A DNA stretch of 64,000 bases from Candidatus Leptofilum proximum (GCA_016710325.1 JADJXK010000002.1:558001-622000); one strand, 5' to 3'. Shown: positions 35,209 to 44,474, counted from the stretch's first letter. Made by a program: numbers and translations. The notes: generated by a model not told the origin, from the sequence alone.

Positions 35209-36123
35209 TTACTCAGTTAATGCCACGGCTCCCCATAAAGGCGCATCGTCGCCCAATTGGGCTGGAACAATGTCAAATTTCACCTCGGGCAAAGCCGTTG
35301 CCTGGGCAGTTTCACGCACCAGCTGCCACCAGCGATTACCCGACTTTGTGAGGCCACCGCCCAATACAATCCGCCTGGGATTAAGCAAATTGGCGGCATT
35401 GCCCAGGCCGATGCCCAGCCCTTTTGCGCCGCGTTCCAGGATGGCTACGGCCGTTTCCTCCCCTTCCGCCGCCCATTCCGCCACCAGCTTGCCGGTAACC
35501 GCTTCAACCGGCAGGCCGCGCGCCAGCGCCACATCTCGCGCCATGTATGGCCCCGAGGCGAGCCGCTCCACGCAGCCCCGCTTGCCACACAGGCACACCG
35601 GTCCGTTTGGATCCACCACCGTGTGCCCGATTTCACCTGCCATGCCTGCTGAACCGCGATACGGCCGTCCGTCCAGAATCCAGCCGCCGCCCACGCCTGT
35701 GCTCACCGTCACGTACAGCAGGTCAGCTGCCCCGCGACCCGCACCAAAGCGCCATTCCCCCAGCGCCGCCACGTTGGCGTCGTTGTCTACACGAACCGGC
35801 GCTTGGAAGGCGTGGGCAAAGAGCTGCTGGAGCGGCGTCATTTCCCAGCCCGGCACGTGATGGCTGAGGCGCACCACACCAGCCTGGTAATCAACTGGAC
35901 CGCCAAAACTGATGCCGATGTGAGACGGCCGTTCACCCCCCAACAGCTCCCGCCCCATCTCTACCATTGTGTTGATGTCTGATTCGGCCGTGGCTCCCGG
36001 CGGCGAAAAGCGGCGCAGGTGCCCCCGCCAGGCTGCATCCGGGGCAGCCAAGGCCGCCGCCTCGATTACCGCCGCCGACAGCTTCGTCCCACCAAAGTCA
36101 CACGCCAAAATCAACTCTACCAT
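35209..36123 (-). CDS. ROK-family sugar kinase (glucokinase-like)
   Basis: 304-residue cytoplasmic kinase that would phosphorylate a hexose with ATP. The ATG at 36123 is preferred to longer upstream starts because it opens the phosphate-1 motif directly (LACDFGGTKLSAAV) and follows AAGGTGG. The ROK signature (LLYVTVSTGVGGGWILDG) and the zinc site CLCGKRGCVE are present, as is the sugar-contacting GEIGH. No DNA-binding N-terminal domain is present, so it is a kinase and not a ROK repressor. Substrate is unknown. The MFS sugar symporter nearby (38320) could supply its sugar. Confidence 0.92.
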   Translation of the reverse strand: MVELILACDFGGTKLSAAVIEAAALAAPDAAWRGHLRRFSPPGATAESDINTMVEMGRELLGGERPSHIGISFGGPVDYQAGVVRLSHHVPGWEMTPLQQLFAHAFQAPVRVDNDANVAALGEWRFGAGRGAADLLYVTVSTGVGGGWILDGRPYRGSAGMAGEIGHTVVDPNGPVCLCGKRGCVERLASGPYMARDVALARGLPVEAVTGKLVAEWAAEGEETAVAILERGAKGLGIGLGNAANLLNPRRIVLGGGLTKSGNRWWQLVRETAQATALPEVKFDIVPAQLGDDAPLWGAVALTE

Positions 36124-36147
36124 TCCGCCACCTTTTGTTATACTCAG

Positions 36148-36180
36148 AAAACATCCACAGATTACGCAGATGGCCGCAGA
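36148..36180. repeat. CACAGATTACGCAGAT-type intergenic repeat (partial)
   Basis: The divergent spacer between the ROK and RlmK genes holds a short copy of the (C)CACAGATTacgCAGAT family, better preserved at 40690-40765. Confidence 0.55.
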
Positions 36181-36259
36181 TTGATACCCTTTGTGAAGCT
36201 CTGTCTCAACTCTGCGAAACTCTATGTTCCTAAAACTTACATAAAGGAAGCTATTCCTG

Positions 36260-37189
36260 ATGACCTCCATGTTAGCCAATCGCCTGCAAAAACGAATGCG
36301 TCATCTGCGCAAGTGGGCCAGCCGCAACGATATTAGCTGTTACCGCCTCTACGAGCGAGACATTCCCGAATACCCGCTCATCGTCGATTGGTACGATGGC
36401 GAGGCGGTGGTCTGGCTGTACGAGCGCAGCACCGAAGACGATGAGACCTGGCACGAGAACGCCCTGGAGCAGATTCAGACCGCCCTGGAACTCACACCGC
36501 GCCAGATTTTTGTAAAGACCCGTGCCGTGCAGCGCGGTTTGCAGCAGCAGTACGAACGGTTTGGCGAGCAGGGGCACGTCAGGCTGGTTCAAGAGTACGG
36601 CCTCAATTTTGAGGTCAACCTGAGCGATTACCTGGACACCGGTCTTTTTCTGGATCACCGGCCCACGCGGGTGATGGTGCGCGAGATGGCGGGCGGCAAG
36701 CGAATGCTCAATTTGTTCGCCTACACCGGTTCTTTTACGATTTATGCGGCGGCGGGCAGCGCCAAAGCCACCACCACGGTGGATTTGAGCAAAAATTATT
36801 GCGGCTGGGCGGTGCGCAACCTGAAGCACAACGGCATCCGGGAAAGCGACCAGCATCGTGTTATTGCCGATGACTGCTTCCGCTTTTTGGCCACCGACAA
36901 GCGCAGCTACGATCTCATCGTGTGCGATCCGCCGACGTTTAGCAACTCCAAACGCATGGCGCGCGGCTCTTTTTCGGTAGATCGCGATCATCCAGAGCTG
37001 ATTCAGGCCTGCCTGGATCGCCTGGCGCGGGGTGGCACGCTGATTTTTAGCACCAACTCGCGCGGCTTTACGCTGGACGAGACGGCCCTGCCCCGTGGCT
37101 TCCAGGGCTATGACATCACACCGCAGACCATCCCGGAGGATTTTCGCAATGACAAAATCCACCGCTGCTGGCGCATCGCAAAACAATAA
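36260..37189 (+). CDS. rlmK: RlmK-like 23S rRNA m7G methyltransferase (stand-alone)
   Basis: 309-residue SAM-dependent methyltransferase closely resembling the C-terminal half of E. coli RlmKL (YcbY), which methylates 23S rRNA G2069. Diagnostic stretches are the opening ANRLQKRMRHLRKWA, CYRLYERDIPEYP, GLFLDHRPTR, LNLFAYTGSFT (SAM-binding motif I) and CDPPTFSNSK (catalytic motif IV). In E. coli this is fused to RlmL; here it stands alone and no RlmL half is in the window. The ATG follows AAGGAAG. Confidence in the exact target is moderate, since related RlmI acts elsewhere. Confidence 0.85.
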   Translation: MTSMLANRLQKRMRHLRKWASRNDISCYRLYERDIPEYPLIVDWYDGEAVVWLYERSTEDDETWHENALEQIQTALELTPRQIFVKTRAVQRGLQQQYERFGEQGHVRLVQEYGLNFEVNLSDYLDTGLFLDHRPTRVMVREMAGGKRMLNLFAYTGSFTIYAAAGSAKATTTVDLSKNYCGWAVRNLKHNGIRESDQHRVIADDCFRFLATDKRSYDLIVCDPPTFSNSKRMARGSFSVDRDHPELIQACLDRLARGGTLIFSTNSRGFTLDETALPRGFQGYDITPQTIPEDFRNDKIHRCWRIAKQ

Positions 37190-37194
37190 CCAGC

Positions 37195-37307
37195 TGTCAT
37201 TCAGGCCGAAGGGAAGAATCTCCTTCAACAAACGTAAAAATAGATCTGTGCAAGGTTGATCATCATTGAAAGTTGGTTGGGAGGCTTCGGAGGTCCTCAG
37301 CATGACA
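37195..37307. repeat. TGTCAT..CCGAAG inverted repeat (MITE-like)
   Basis: Ends TGTCATTCAGGCCGAAGG and CTTCGGAGGTCCTCAGCATGACA are imperfect reverse complements about 110 bases apart. It resembles the dispersed TGTCATnCTGAGC elements common in several phyla and fills the gap before the gene at 37325. Confidence 0.65.
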
Positions 37308-37324
37308 GGTCAAGGCTTTGAGTT

Positions 37325-38230
37325 ATGAGCAAGTTGATAACCTGGCAGGAGTTTTGGGAAATGGATGAGGCGGCTCAGAGAGCGGCGTTGGCTGCGGTTG
37401 GCGAGGCGGTGGTGGGGGAAACGGCCGTTTTCCAACACACCACGGACATGCTCAGCTACCACAACCAGCTGGCCCTGCTTATCCATCTTTTACAAACTGG
37501 CTACAAGCAGTTGCGCAACAGCGCCACCGCCAGCGAATGGCAGCAGCAAACCACCACCGCCCTGCTGATGGATGGGCTGATTTTCCACTATTTAGCAAGC
37601 TTCCCGGCAGACAGCGCCACCGCGTCGCCGGAACTGTTCGCCGCGCTGCAAGCCATCGTGCCAATTGATGCGGAAGAGCTAAACCGCTACCTGGCACACC
37701 TCAGTGGCTACACGCAATATCAGTGGGAGCTGGAACATCTGGCGGAGCATCCACCGCAAAATATGGCAGCGTTGATGATTGAGTTTTTGGCATTTGCCCA
37801 CCGGGAAGCTGGTGTGCCCTACGGCCGTACCAACCTCATCCGCCACTTGCTGCCCACCTACTTTGTGGAGCGGCGTACCGGGCAGCTTAACCCACGCCAG
37901 GACATCGGCGATCTGATGCGGCAGGGACGCCCTATCCCCAAGCCCCGCCCCAACCCACACCCGCTCGCCCCCGACAGCGACACGCTGCAGCGGTTTCTGG
38001 CCAGGCTGCTGAACTATGATGCGATACGGCCGTATCCCGCCGCCGCCCTCTTCACCCTCATGCCCGCCTGGCTGCGCTTTTTACAGACGCGCCACCTGCT
38101 AGCCGCCAATGAAGCACAGGCGGTGTTGGATGATTTGAGCAGCTTGCAGCCCGATTTGCTGGTCTTTTTTCAGGCGTTTGCCGGGGATGAGCACCTGGCA
38201 GCGGCCGTTTCTCACTGGCCCAATTTGTGA
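37325..38230 (+). CDS. Hypothetical protein, alpha-helical
   Basis: 301 residues, no signal peptide and no clear membrane helix. It is rich in Leu, Ala and Gln and looks all-helical. A Pro-rich linker (PIPKPRPNPHPL, residues about 207-220) splits it into two halves. I do not recognise a family. Its stop overlaps a possible upstream in-frame start of the MFS gene, but the likely MFS start is 90 bases later. It carries three ACGGCCGT octamers. Confidence 0.7.
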   Translation: MSKLITWQEFWEMDEAAQRAALAAVGEAVVGETAVFQHTTDMLSYHNQLALLIHLLQTGYKQLRNSATASEWQQQTTTALLMDGLIFHYLASFPADSATASPELFAALQAIVPIDAEELNRYLAHLSGYTQYQWELEHLAEHPPQNMAALMIEFLAFAHREAGVPYGRTNLIRHLLPTYFVERRTGQLNPRQDIGDLMRQGRPIPKPRPNPHPLAPDSDTLQRFLARLLNYDAIRPYPAAALFTLMPAWLRFLQTRHLLAANEAQAVLDDLSSLQPDLLVFFQAFAGDEHLAAAVSHWPNL

Positions 38231-38319
38231 GTTTTGCCCTGTTTCCTGGCGTCTTGGATCATTCGCCAAACGCTGCAAAGCGTGATAGAAATTGCCATCT
38301 GCACTTAACAGGAGAAAGA

Positions 38320-39714
38320 ATGGCCGCACCCTCGCTCAGCAGCAATGAACCGCCAAATAAGCTCAGTTTGGGGCGTAAGCTGGCTTTTGGCGTGGGGGAT
38401 TTAGGACCAGCGCTGGTAGCCTCCATTCAAGGTTTTTTCCTCAACGCCTTTTTGCTGGACATCGCTGGCATTCGACCAGCCGCCGCAGGCGTCATCTTCC
38501 TCATTGTCAAAATTTGGGACAGCGTCAACGATCCGATTATTGGCCGCCTGACCGACCGCACCAACACGCGCTGGGGACGGCGGCGTCCGTGGCTGCTATT
38601 TGGGGCAGTGCCGTTTGGCCTGGCCTGGTTTTTGCAGTGGCTGGTACCCGACCTGAGCGACACCGGGTTGTTTTGGTATTACCTGGTGGTGGCTTTGCTG
38701 CTGGATACGGGATTTACGGCCGTAAACGTCCCCTACACTGCCCTCACTCCCGAACTCTCGCAAGATTACGACGAGCGCACCAGCTTGAATTCCTTTCGCT
38801 TCAGCTTTTCCATCTTGGGCGGGCTTGCTGCCCTGGTGGTGCATAGTATGCTCATTGGCCTGTTTCCCAGCGTCACCACCGGCTACGCCGTTAGTGCCGC
38901 GGTGATGGGCGGGGTGATCATCCTCAGCAACTTCATCACCTTTGCCTACACGGCAGAACATCATTTTAAGGACCAAACGGCCGAAAACGATCCCGGCTTT
39001 GTGGAAGGGGTAAAGATTGCCCTGCGGAATCGGCCGTTTTTGTACGTGGTGGCCATTTACCTGCTGTCCTGGCTGTGCATTCAATTTGTCCAGGCCAACA
39101 TGCTGCTCTACGTACGCTACTGGCTTGGCGGTGAGGAACGCTTCATCCAGCTGGCCTTTGCCCTACAGATTTCCGCCTTCATCTTCCTACTCTTTTGGTC
39201 GCGGGTCAGCCAGAAGTGGGGCAAGCAGAAGGTTTATTTTGTGGGCATGAGCTTCTGGATCGCCGTAGAGATTGCCCTCTTTTTTGTGCAGCCGGGGCAG
39301 TTTTACCTGCTCCTGGTGTTGGCCATTCTGGCGGGTGTGGGCGTCAGCGTGGGCTATCTCATTCCCTGGAGCATGCTGCCCGACGTGGTGGAACTAGACG
39401 AGTTGGAAACGGGCCAGCGGCGCGAGGGCATCTACTACGGCTTCTTTGTCTTCCTGCAAAAGCTGGGCATTTCGCTGGGGCTGGCGCTGTCTAACTTTAT
39501 CCTGGATGCCGCCGGGTATATCAATGCCGAGGATTTGACCAACTTGCCGCAGCAGCCAACGGCCGTACTCACCGCCCTGCGCATTTTTGTCAGCCTGGTG
39601 CCTGCCGTCATTCTGCTCATCAGCTTTCCCATCGTGCACCGCTACCCCATCACTCGCGAAAAACATGCCGAAATCCTGGCCGCTCTCGCTGCTCGCCACA
39701 AAACTCAGGATTAG
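38320..39714 (+). CDS. MFS sugar:cation symporter (GPH/MelB-like)
   Basis: 464-residue inner-membrane transporter with about 12 hydrophobic segments. The ATG at 38320 is chosen for its AGGAGA 5 bases upstream. The N-terminal half has the GPH-family hallmarks KIWDSVNDPIIGRLTDRT and RRRPWLLFGA, and the loop NVPYTALTPELS; these match the MelB-type glycoside-pentoside-hexuronide symporters. It likely imports a sugar or glycoside with H+ or Na+. The ROK kinase at 35209 could act on the imported sugar, though they are not in one operon. Confidence 0.92.
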   Translation: MAAPSLSSNEPPNKLSLGRKLAFGVGDLGPALVASIQGFFLNAFLLDIAGIRPAAAGVIFLIVKIWDSVNDPIIGRLTDRTNTRWGRRRPWLLFGAVPFGLAWFLQWLVPDLSDTGLFWYYLVVALLLDTGFTAVNVPYTALTPELSQDYDERTSLNSFRFSFSILGGLAALVVHSMLIGLFPSVTTGYAVSAAVMGGVIILSNFITFAYTAEHHFKDQTAENDPGFVEGVKIALRNRPFLYVVAIYLLSWLCIQFVQANMLLYVRYWLGGEERFIQLAFALQISAFIFLLFWSRVSQKWGKQKVYFVGMSFWIAVEIALFFVQPGQFYLLLVLAILAGVGVSVGYLIPWSMLPDVVELDELETGQRREGIYYGFFVFLQKLGISLGLALSNFILDAAGYINAEDLTNLPQQPTAVLTALRIFVSLVPAVILLISFPIVHRYPITREKHAEILAALAARHKTQD

Positions 39715-39784
39715 CCGCGGATTACGCGGATTTTCACGGATCAAGAAATAAAAATCCGCGGCAATCCGCGCAATCTGCGGCAAA
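39714..39784. repeat. CCGCGGATTACGCGGATT-type repeat with inverted arms
   Basis: AGCCGCGGATTACGCGGATTT and a matching inverted AAATCCGCGGCAATCCGCG arm follow the MFS stop. It could fold as a terminator and belongs to the same general class as 40690-40765. Confidence 0.6.
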
Positions 39785-39910
39785 AAAACATCAACCTCAC
39801 CAATTTTGAAATTTGTTGTCGATTTGTGTCGATCTGGGCAAATGTTGTTCGTCGTATGGATAGATAGGGCCAAAAACGGCCGAATTCATACCCAGAAAGG
39901 AGACAAGACC

Positions 39911-40264
39911 ATGCAATACCTACTGATGATTTACACCAACGAACAGGAGGAAGCCCAACGCACTCCCGAAGCGCAAGAAGCCGTCATGGCCGAATATTTT
40001 GCCTTTACCAAAGATGTACGCGAAGCAGGTATCATGCTCGCCGGGGAGGCGCTGCATCCTACCACGGCCGCCACCACCGTTCGCGTGCGCAATGGCCAGA
40101 TCAGCAGCACCGATGGCCCCTTTGCCGAAACCAAAGAGCAGCTGGGCGGCTACTACCTGCTTAACTGTGAAAACCTGGATGAAGCGATTCAGTGGGCCGC
40201 CAAAATCCCCGGCGCCCGGGAAGGCAGCATCGAAATTCGTCCCATTTGGGAGTTCGAAGCGTGA
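39911..40264 (+). CDS. DGPF/YCII-domain protein 1
   Basis: 117-residue small protein with a ferredoxin-like YCII fold and the signature STDGPFAETKEQLGGYYLL. YCII relatives carry a catalytic His/Asp pair, but the enzymatic role of DGPF proteins is not known. The ATG follows AAAGGAGAC. It forms a set with the similar gene at 40345 and the ECF sigma gene at 40774, the standard partner arrangement of ECF42 sigma factors, whose promoters usually drive the DGPF genes. Confidence 0.93.
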   Translation: MQYLLMIYTNEQEEAQRTPEAQEAVMAEYFAFTKDVREAGIMLAGEALHPTTAATTVRVRNGQISSTDGPFAETKEQLGGYYLLNCENLDEAIQWAAKIPGAREGSIEIRPIWEFEA

Positions 40265-40344
40265 AATCTGAATAAGAAATCACGTTTCACGCTTCACGTT
40301 TCACTTTTCTACTAGCAAAAACGCGCACTAAAAAGGAGAAAATC

Positions 40345-40692
40345 ATGCGATACATGTTGTTACTTTACGGCGATGAAAAATTAGGCGAGAATATTTCCCC
40401 CGAAGAATGGCAGGCGATCATTGAGGCCCACAACGCCTTCACCAAAGAAGCTGTCGAACGGGGCATGAACCCCAGCGGCGAAGCGCTGCATCCGGTAGCC
40501 GCCGCCAAAACCGTCCGCTATGAGAACGGCAAACCTATCCTCACCACCGATGGCCCGTTTGCCGAGACCAAGGAACAGCTTGGCGGCTTCTACCTTATCG
40601 ACTGCGCCAGCGAAGCCGAGGCGCTGGAAATGGCGTCCAAACTGCCGATGTCCGTCGGCTCCGTAGAAGTGCGCCCCGCTATCGAGTTTTAA
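40345..40692 (+). CDS. DGPF/YCII-domain protein 2
   Basis: 115 residues, clearly paralogous to the gene at 39911 (TTDGPFAETKEQLGGFYLI; both start with a M-x-Y-[LM]-L-x-[IL]-Y strand). AAGGAG precedes the ATG. The spacer between the two holds a small direct repeat of ACGTTTCACGCTTC. Duplicate DGPF genes beside one sigma factor are common. Confidence 0.93.
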   Translation: MRYMLLLYGDEKLGENISPEEWQAIIEAHNAFTKEAVERGMNPSGEALHPVAAAKTVRYENGKPILTTDGPFAETKEQLGGFYLIDCASEAEALEMASKLPMSVGSVEVRPAIEF

Positions 40693-40765
40693 GGTATCAA
40701 CCACAGATTACACAGATTGCACAGATTAAGGTAAAAATCTGCGTAATCTGTGTAATCTGTGGATA
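40690..40765. repeat. CACAGATTACACAGATT inverted repeat
   Basis: CCACAGATTACACAGATTG and its near reverse complement (GTAATCTGTGTAATCTGTGG) lie on either side of a short AT-rich centre, giving a long hairpin between DGPF gene 2 and the sigma factor gene. The sigma start lies just past it, so the repeat may affect expression. Confidence 0.75.
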
Positions 40766-40773
40766 CTTCTTGC

Positions 40774-42024
40774 ATGGAAGCGATTCATCAGACGATTGAG
40801 CGAACTTTTCGGGAAGAGTCGGGCCGGGTGCTGGCGGCGCTCATCAGCACCCTGAACGATTTTGACCTGGCTGAAGATGCGTTCCAGGACGCACTCATCA
40901 CTGCCCTGGAGACATGGCCGCGAGACGGCCGTCCCCAAAACCCCGCTGCCTGGATTACCACCACCGCCCGCAACCGGGCCATCGACCGCATTCGCCGCCG
41001 CAAAAACCTGGCGCAGAAGCAGCCGCAGCTGGCCCAGCTCACCCAACTTCCCGCTGAACCGGATGAAATTGACATGGAGAGCATCCCCGACGAACGCCTT
41101 AAGCTGATTTTCACCTGCTGCCACCCGGCCCTGGCGCTGGAGGCCCAGGTGGCGCTGACGCTGCGCACGTTAGGCGGCCTGGAAACGGCCGAAATCGCCA
41201 ACGCCTTCCTCGTACCCGTGCCCACGATGGCGCAGCGCCTCGTCCGGGCCAAGCGCAAAATTCAGCAGGCGGGCATTCCCTACCGCGTACCGCCTACCGA
41301 ACTGCTGCCAGAGCGCCTCAACGCCGTGTTAGCCACGCTCTACCTCATCTTCAACGAAGGGTATAACGCCAGCAGCGGCGACGCGCTCATTCGCCAGGAG
41401 CTGAGCAGCGAGGCGATTCGCCTGACACGCATTTTGAACGAGCTGTTGGCCAACGATCCGAACCTGGAAGAAGATGCCGAAGCGCTGGGGCTGCTGGCGC
41501 TGATGCTGCTGCACGACGCCCGGCGTCCCGCCCGCATCGCCCACAGCGGCGAGATGATTTTGCTGGAGGATCAGGATCGCTGCCTGTGGGACCAGGAGCA
41601 GATTGCAGTGGGAACGGCCGTTCTCGAACGCGCCCTGCAAATGGGCCAGGCCGGTCCCTACCAGATTCAAGCCGCCATCGCCGCCCTGCATGACCAGGCC
41701 GCCACACCGCCAGACACCGACTGGCCGCAAATTGCCGCGCTGTACCAGGCGCTGCAGCGCTATACCACCTCGCCAGTGGTGGTGCTCAATTGGGCTGTGG
41801 CCGTGGCCATGGCCGAAGGCCCGATGCGCGGCCTGGCCCTGCTCGACGAGCTGTCCGAAGCAGGCACCCTGGACCATTACCACCTCTTCCACGCCGCCCG
41901 CGCCGACCTGCTGCGCCGCGCTGGCTTCCACGACGACGCCCACGACGCCTACACCATCGCCCTGGATTTATGCCAGAATGCGGTAGAGAAGCGGTTTTTG
42001 CGCAGACGATTGGCGGAACTATAG
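40774..42024 (+). CDS. ECF42-type RNA polymerase sigma factor with C-terminal TPR-like extension
   Basis: 416 residues. Regions sigma2 (AEDAFQDALITALETWP; NPAAWITTTARNRAIDRIRR) and sigma4 (ALTLRTLGGLETAEIANAFLVPVPTMAQRLVRAKRKI) occupy the first 180 residues. The remaining 230 form the long helical extension typical of group ECF42 (FNEGYNASSG, LTRILNEL, LLALMLLHDARRPAR). In ECF42 the extension is needed for activity and no anti-sigma factor is encoded. The ATG at 40774 is chosen over a GTG at 40759 that lies inside the repeat. The two DGPF genes just upstream are its usual partners. Confidence 0.92.
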   Translation: MEAIHQTIERTFREESGRVLAALISTLNDFDLAEDAFQDALITALETWPRDGRPQNPAAWITTTARNRAIDRIRRRKNLAQKQPQLAQLTQLPAEPDEIDMESIPDERLKLIFTCCHPALALEAQVALTLRTLGGLETAEIANAFLVPVPTMAQRLVRAKRKIQQAGIPYRVPPTELLPERLNAVLATLYLIFNEGYNASSGDALIRQELSSEAIRLTRILNELLANDPNLEEDAEALGLLALMLLHDARRPARIAHSGEMILLEDQDRCLWDQEQIAVGTAVLERALQMGQAGPYQIQAAIAALHDQAATPPDTDWPQIAALYQALQRYTTSPVVVLNWAVAVAMAEGPMRGLALLDELSEAGTLDHYHLFHAARADLLRRAGFHDDAHDAYTIALDLCQNAVEKRFLRRRLAEL

Positions 42025-42034
42025 GGCAAAGGTG

Positions 42035-42060
42035 TAGGGCAAAGGCGTGCCTTTGCCCTA
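42035..42060. repeat. TAGGGCAAAGGC palindrome (copy 1)
   Basis: Twelve-base perfect arms with a 2-base centre, preceded by a further half copy. The same palindrome is at 44549-44574. Confidence 0.75.
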
Positions 42061-42090
42061 TAACACACAACCTGTTCAAAGGAGAACAAA

Positions 42091-42651
42091 ATGACCGACA
42101 AAGTTGAAGCAGCCACCCAAACTATGATTGAAAATTTGCAAAAGAACACGGGTAAGCCATTGGACGAGTGGGTAGCCATTGCCCGCGCCAGTGGGTTGGA
42201 AAAACATGGCCAGATTGTGAACTTCCTCAAGTCGGAGCATGGATTTACCCACGGTTTTGCCAACCTGGTGGCCGCTTACGCGCGCGAAACGGCCGCTTCT
42301 CAGCAAAGCGACGATGATCTGGTTGCCAAACAGTACAGTGGTAAAGAGTCGCTGCGCCCCATCTACGATGCGCTCATCACCGCCGTGAATGAGTTTGGTG
42401 ATGATGTTCAGATCTCGCCTAAAAACACATACGTCAGCCTGCGCCGCAGCAAACAGTTTGGCCTGATTCAACCCTCCACCAAAACGCGGGTGGATGTGGG
42501 CTTGAACCTGGACGATGTGACGGCAGACGGCCGTCTGGAAAAATCCGGCAGCTTCAACAGTATGGTCAGCCACCGCGTCCGCCTCACCAGTGCCAACGAG
42601 GTCAACGACGAACTCATCGGCTGGCTGCGGCAGGCCTACGACGCCGCCTAA
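42091..42651 (+). CDS. DUF4287 + DUF5655 domain protein
   Basis: 186-residue cytoplasmic protein. The first 60 residues match DUF4287 (TMIENLQKNTGKPLDEWVAIA; HGFTHGFANLVA). The second half, residues about 80-180, matches DUF5655 (LRPIYDALI, SPKNTYVSLRRSKQFGLIQPSTKTRVDVGL). The function of both domains is unknown; the second is thought to be related to a nuclease-like or transport domain. AAAGGAG precedes the ATG. Its stop overlaps by four bases the stop of the convergent GH13 gene. Confidence 0.85.
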   Translation: MTDKVEAATQTMIENLQKNTGKPLDEWVAIARASGLEKHGQIVNFLKSEHGFTHGFANLVAAYARETAASQQSDDDLVAKQYSGKESLRPIYDALITAVNEFGDDVQISPKNTYVSLRRSKQFGLIQPSTKTRVDVGLNLDDVTADGRLEKSGSFNSMVSHRVRLTSANEVNDELIGWLRQAYDAA

Positions 42652-44474
42652 TCTTGCATTTCCTCTTGAAAAAAGATACGCCCCCAGTTGGATGGCACGT
42701 GGCAGCCAGGCAGGCGGTAGTCCGTGATGGTTACCGCTGTTTCTGCTAGCAGCTCCAGCCACGTGCCGTTGGCCGAAAATGGCACATCCACCCACTGGTC
42801 CCAGTCGCCAAAGTTCAGGACGATCAGGTACCGGGCCAGGCCGCTGGCGGTCTGCCCATAGCGGTGGTAAACAACAATCTCATTGTTCAGGACGCCGTAG
42901 CCATCGGGGTGGGTGGTGGCGGGGAAGACGTTGGCGCTGCGCAGGGCCGGGTGCGCCTGGCGAATGGTGGCGAGACGGCCGTACAGCCACCGCAGCCGCT
43001 GCCCCACAAAATCCTCACTCAACTGTTGCCAGCGCAGGGGGCGCGGCGACACACGCTCGGCGCCTTCAGCGGGCAGCCAGTAATCTTCGCCAAATTCCTG
43101 CCCGTTGTAAATCATCACCATACCCGGCGCTGTGAACAGGGCAATGGCGGCGGGCTGGCTTTTGTACCAGCGGGCCCGCCCGCCCAGCTCGCTCATCAGG
43201 CGGGCATGGTCATGGTTTTCGATATAGGTGACTGGCCACTTGTCGGGCTGGAAGTCCCGCTTGCTGTTGAGGGTGCGCAGGAGGTCGGGTGTGATACGGC
43301 CGTTCCGGCTGGATGCCTGCGCCTGGTACATAAATGGGTCAAACCAGCAGCCGGTCGCCCCGATCTGGTTTGTATCGTCGATGGCCAGGTAGCGGTTGTC
43401 GGTGAGATGTTCCAGGATCAAGGCCACGTGGTGCCGGTTTTGTGCCGCCAGATGCTGGCGCAGTTCGGCAATCAGGCGTGTGATGCCGGTGCTGGTGTCC
43501 CCTGGTAAGTAAAAACCAAGGGTAAAATCGAAGCGAATGCCATCTAACTGGTACACGTCCAGCCAGACCAGACACACATCACGTATGAACTGCTGCACGC
43601 AGCCGTTGGCGTAATCAAACTCCTCAAAAAAGCCGCCGCGCGCAAATTGACCCACGTACGGCGACTCTTCCGGGTTCTGATACAGCCAGACGTAGGGAAA
43701 TCCTTTGTTCGGGTTAATGCCCGCGCGCACGTGGTTGAACACCCCATCCATGATAACGTGCATGCCCCGTTCGTGCAGGGCGTTAATCAGCCGCTTCAGG
43801 CGGTAGAGTTTGTCGGCCGTTTGCGCGTGGTGATGCACGTACCGGTACTCCACGGCGAAAAATTGGAAGGGGTCATAACCCCAACTAAAACCGACCCCAG
43901 GCCAGGCAGTCCAGGGCATAAACTCGATGGCGTTGACGCCGAGACTTTGCAAATAATCCAGCTTGTCGTGAACGGCGTCGATGGGGGCACGGTTTTGGCG
44001 GAATTCGGCCGTAAAGTCGTCGATCATCAACTCGTAGATGATCAGGTCCTGGGGTGGCAAGGGCTGGGACACGGGCAGCACGTCCAGACGGCTGCCACCC
44101 ACCACAAAGGCGGCGTTTTCCGCATCGCCGATGCCGCCGTACCTGGTGCAGGGGTCAGTGATCCAGCGGTCCGTGTCGTTCTCGAAAGTGACAAAATATT
44201 TGTACTGGTAGAAGCCTTCGGGCAGAGGTGTGTCCAGGGTGGTGGTCCACAGCCACCCGTGCGGATGAGGCGTTTTGGTGAGCTGGGGAGCGCCGTCCAG
44301 TCCCCAATCCTGGCCGCCCAACAGGTGCTGAAAGTCGCCGCGTACGCGAATCTCACGGATTTTGGGGTCACCGCCGCGGGTGTATTGGCCGGGATCCACC
44401 TGGTTATCGGGCAGGAAGAGGGCGAAGGTGACACGGCCGTCTTCAGCCGCGGTGGCACCAAATTCTTCGTACAT
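42648..44474 (-). CDS. GH13 alpha-amylase-family glycoside hydrolase with N-terminal CBM48-like domain
   Basis: 608-residue cytoplasmic enzyme (no signal peptide) for alpha-glucan hydrolysis or transfer. Residues about 10-130 look like a CBM48/isoamylase N-domain (YQYKYFVTFENDTDRWITDP). Conserved regions are DGVFNHV (about 243-249), GIRFD with nucleophile Asp316, LILEH with acid/base Glu355 and ENHDHA with Asp422. The C-terminus is a beta-sandwich domain. GGAGG lies 6 bases before the ATG. It may branch or debranch glycogen; the exact activity is not clear from motifs. Confidence 0.9.
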   Translation of the reverse strand: MYEEFGATAAEDGRVTFALFLPDNQVDPGQYTRGGDPKIREIRVRGDFQHLLGGQDWGLDGAPQLTKTPHPHGWLWTTTLDTPLPEGFYQYKYFVTFENDTDRWITDPCTRYGGIGDAENAAFVVGGSRLDVLPVSQPLPPQDLIIYELMIDDFTAEFRQNRAPIDAVHDKLDYLQSLGVNAIEFMPWTAWPGVGFSWGYDPFQFFAVEYRYVHHHAQTADKLYRLKRLINALHERGMHVIMDGVFNHVRAGINPNKGFPYVWLYQNPEESPYVGQFARGGFFEEFDYANGCVQQFIRDVCLVWLDVYQLDGIRFDFTLGFYLPGDTSTGITRLIAELRQHLAAQNRHHVALILEHLTDNRYLAIDDTNQIGATGCWFDPFMYQAQASSRNGRITPDLLRTLNSKRDFQPDKWPVTYIENHDHARLMSELGGRARWYKSQPAAIALFTAPGMVMIYNGQEFGEDYWLPAEGAERVSPRPLRWQQLSEDFVGQRLRWLYGRLATIRQAHPALRSANVFPATTHPDGYGVLNNEIVVYHRYGQTASGLARYLIVLNFGDWDQWVDVPFSANGTWLELLAETAVTITDYRLPGCHVPSNWGRIFFQEEMQD

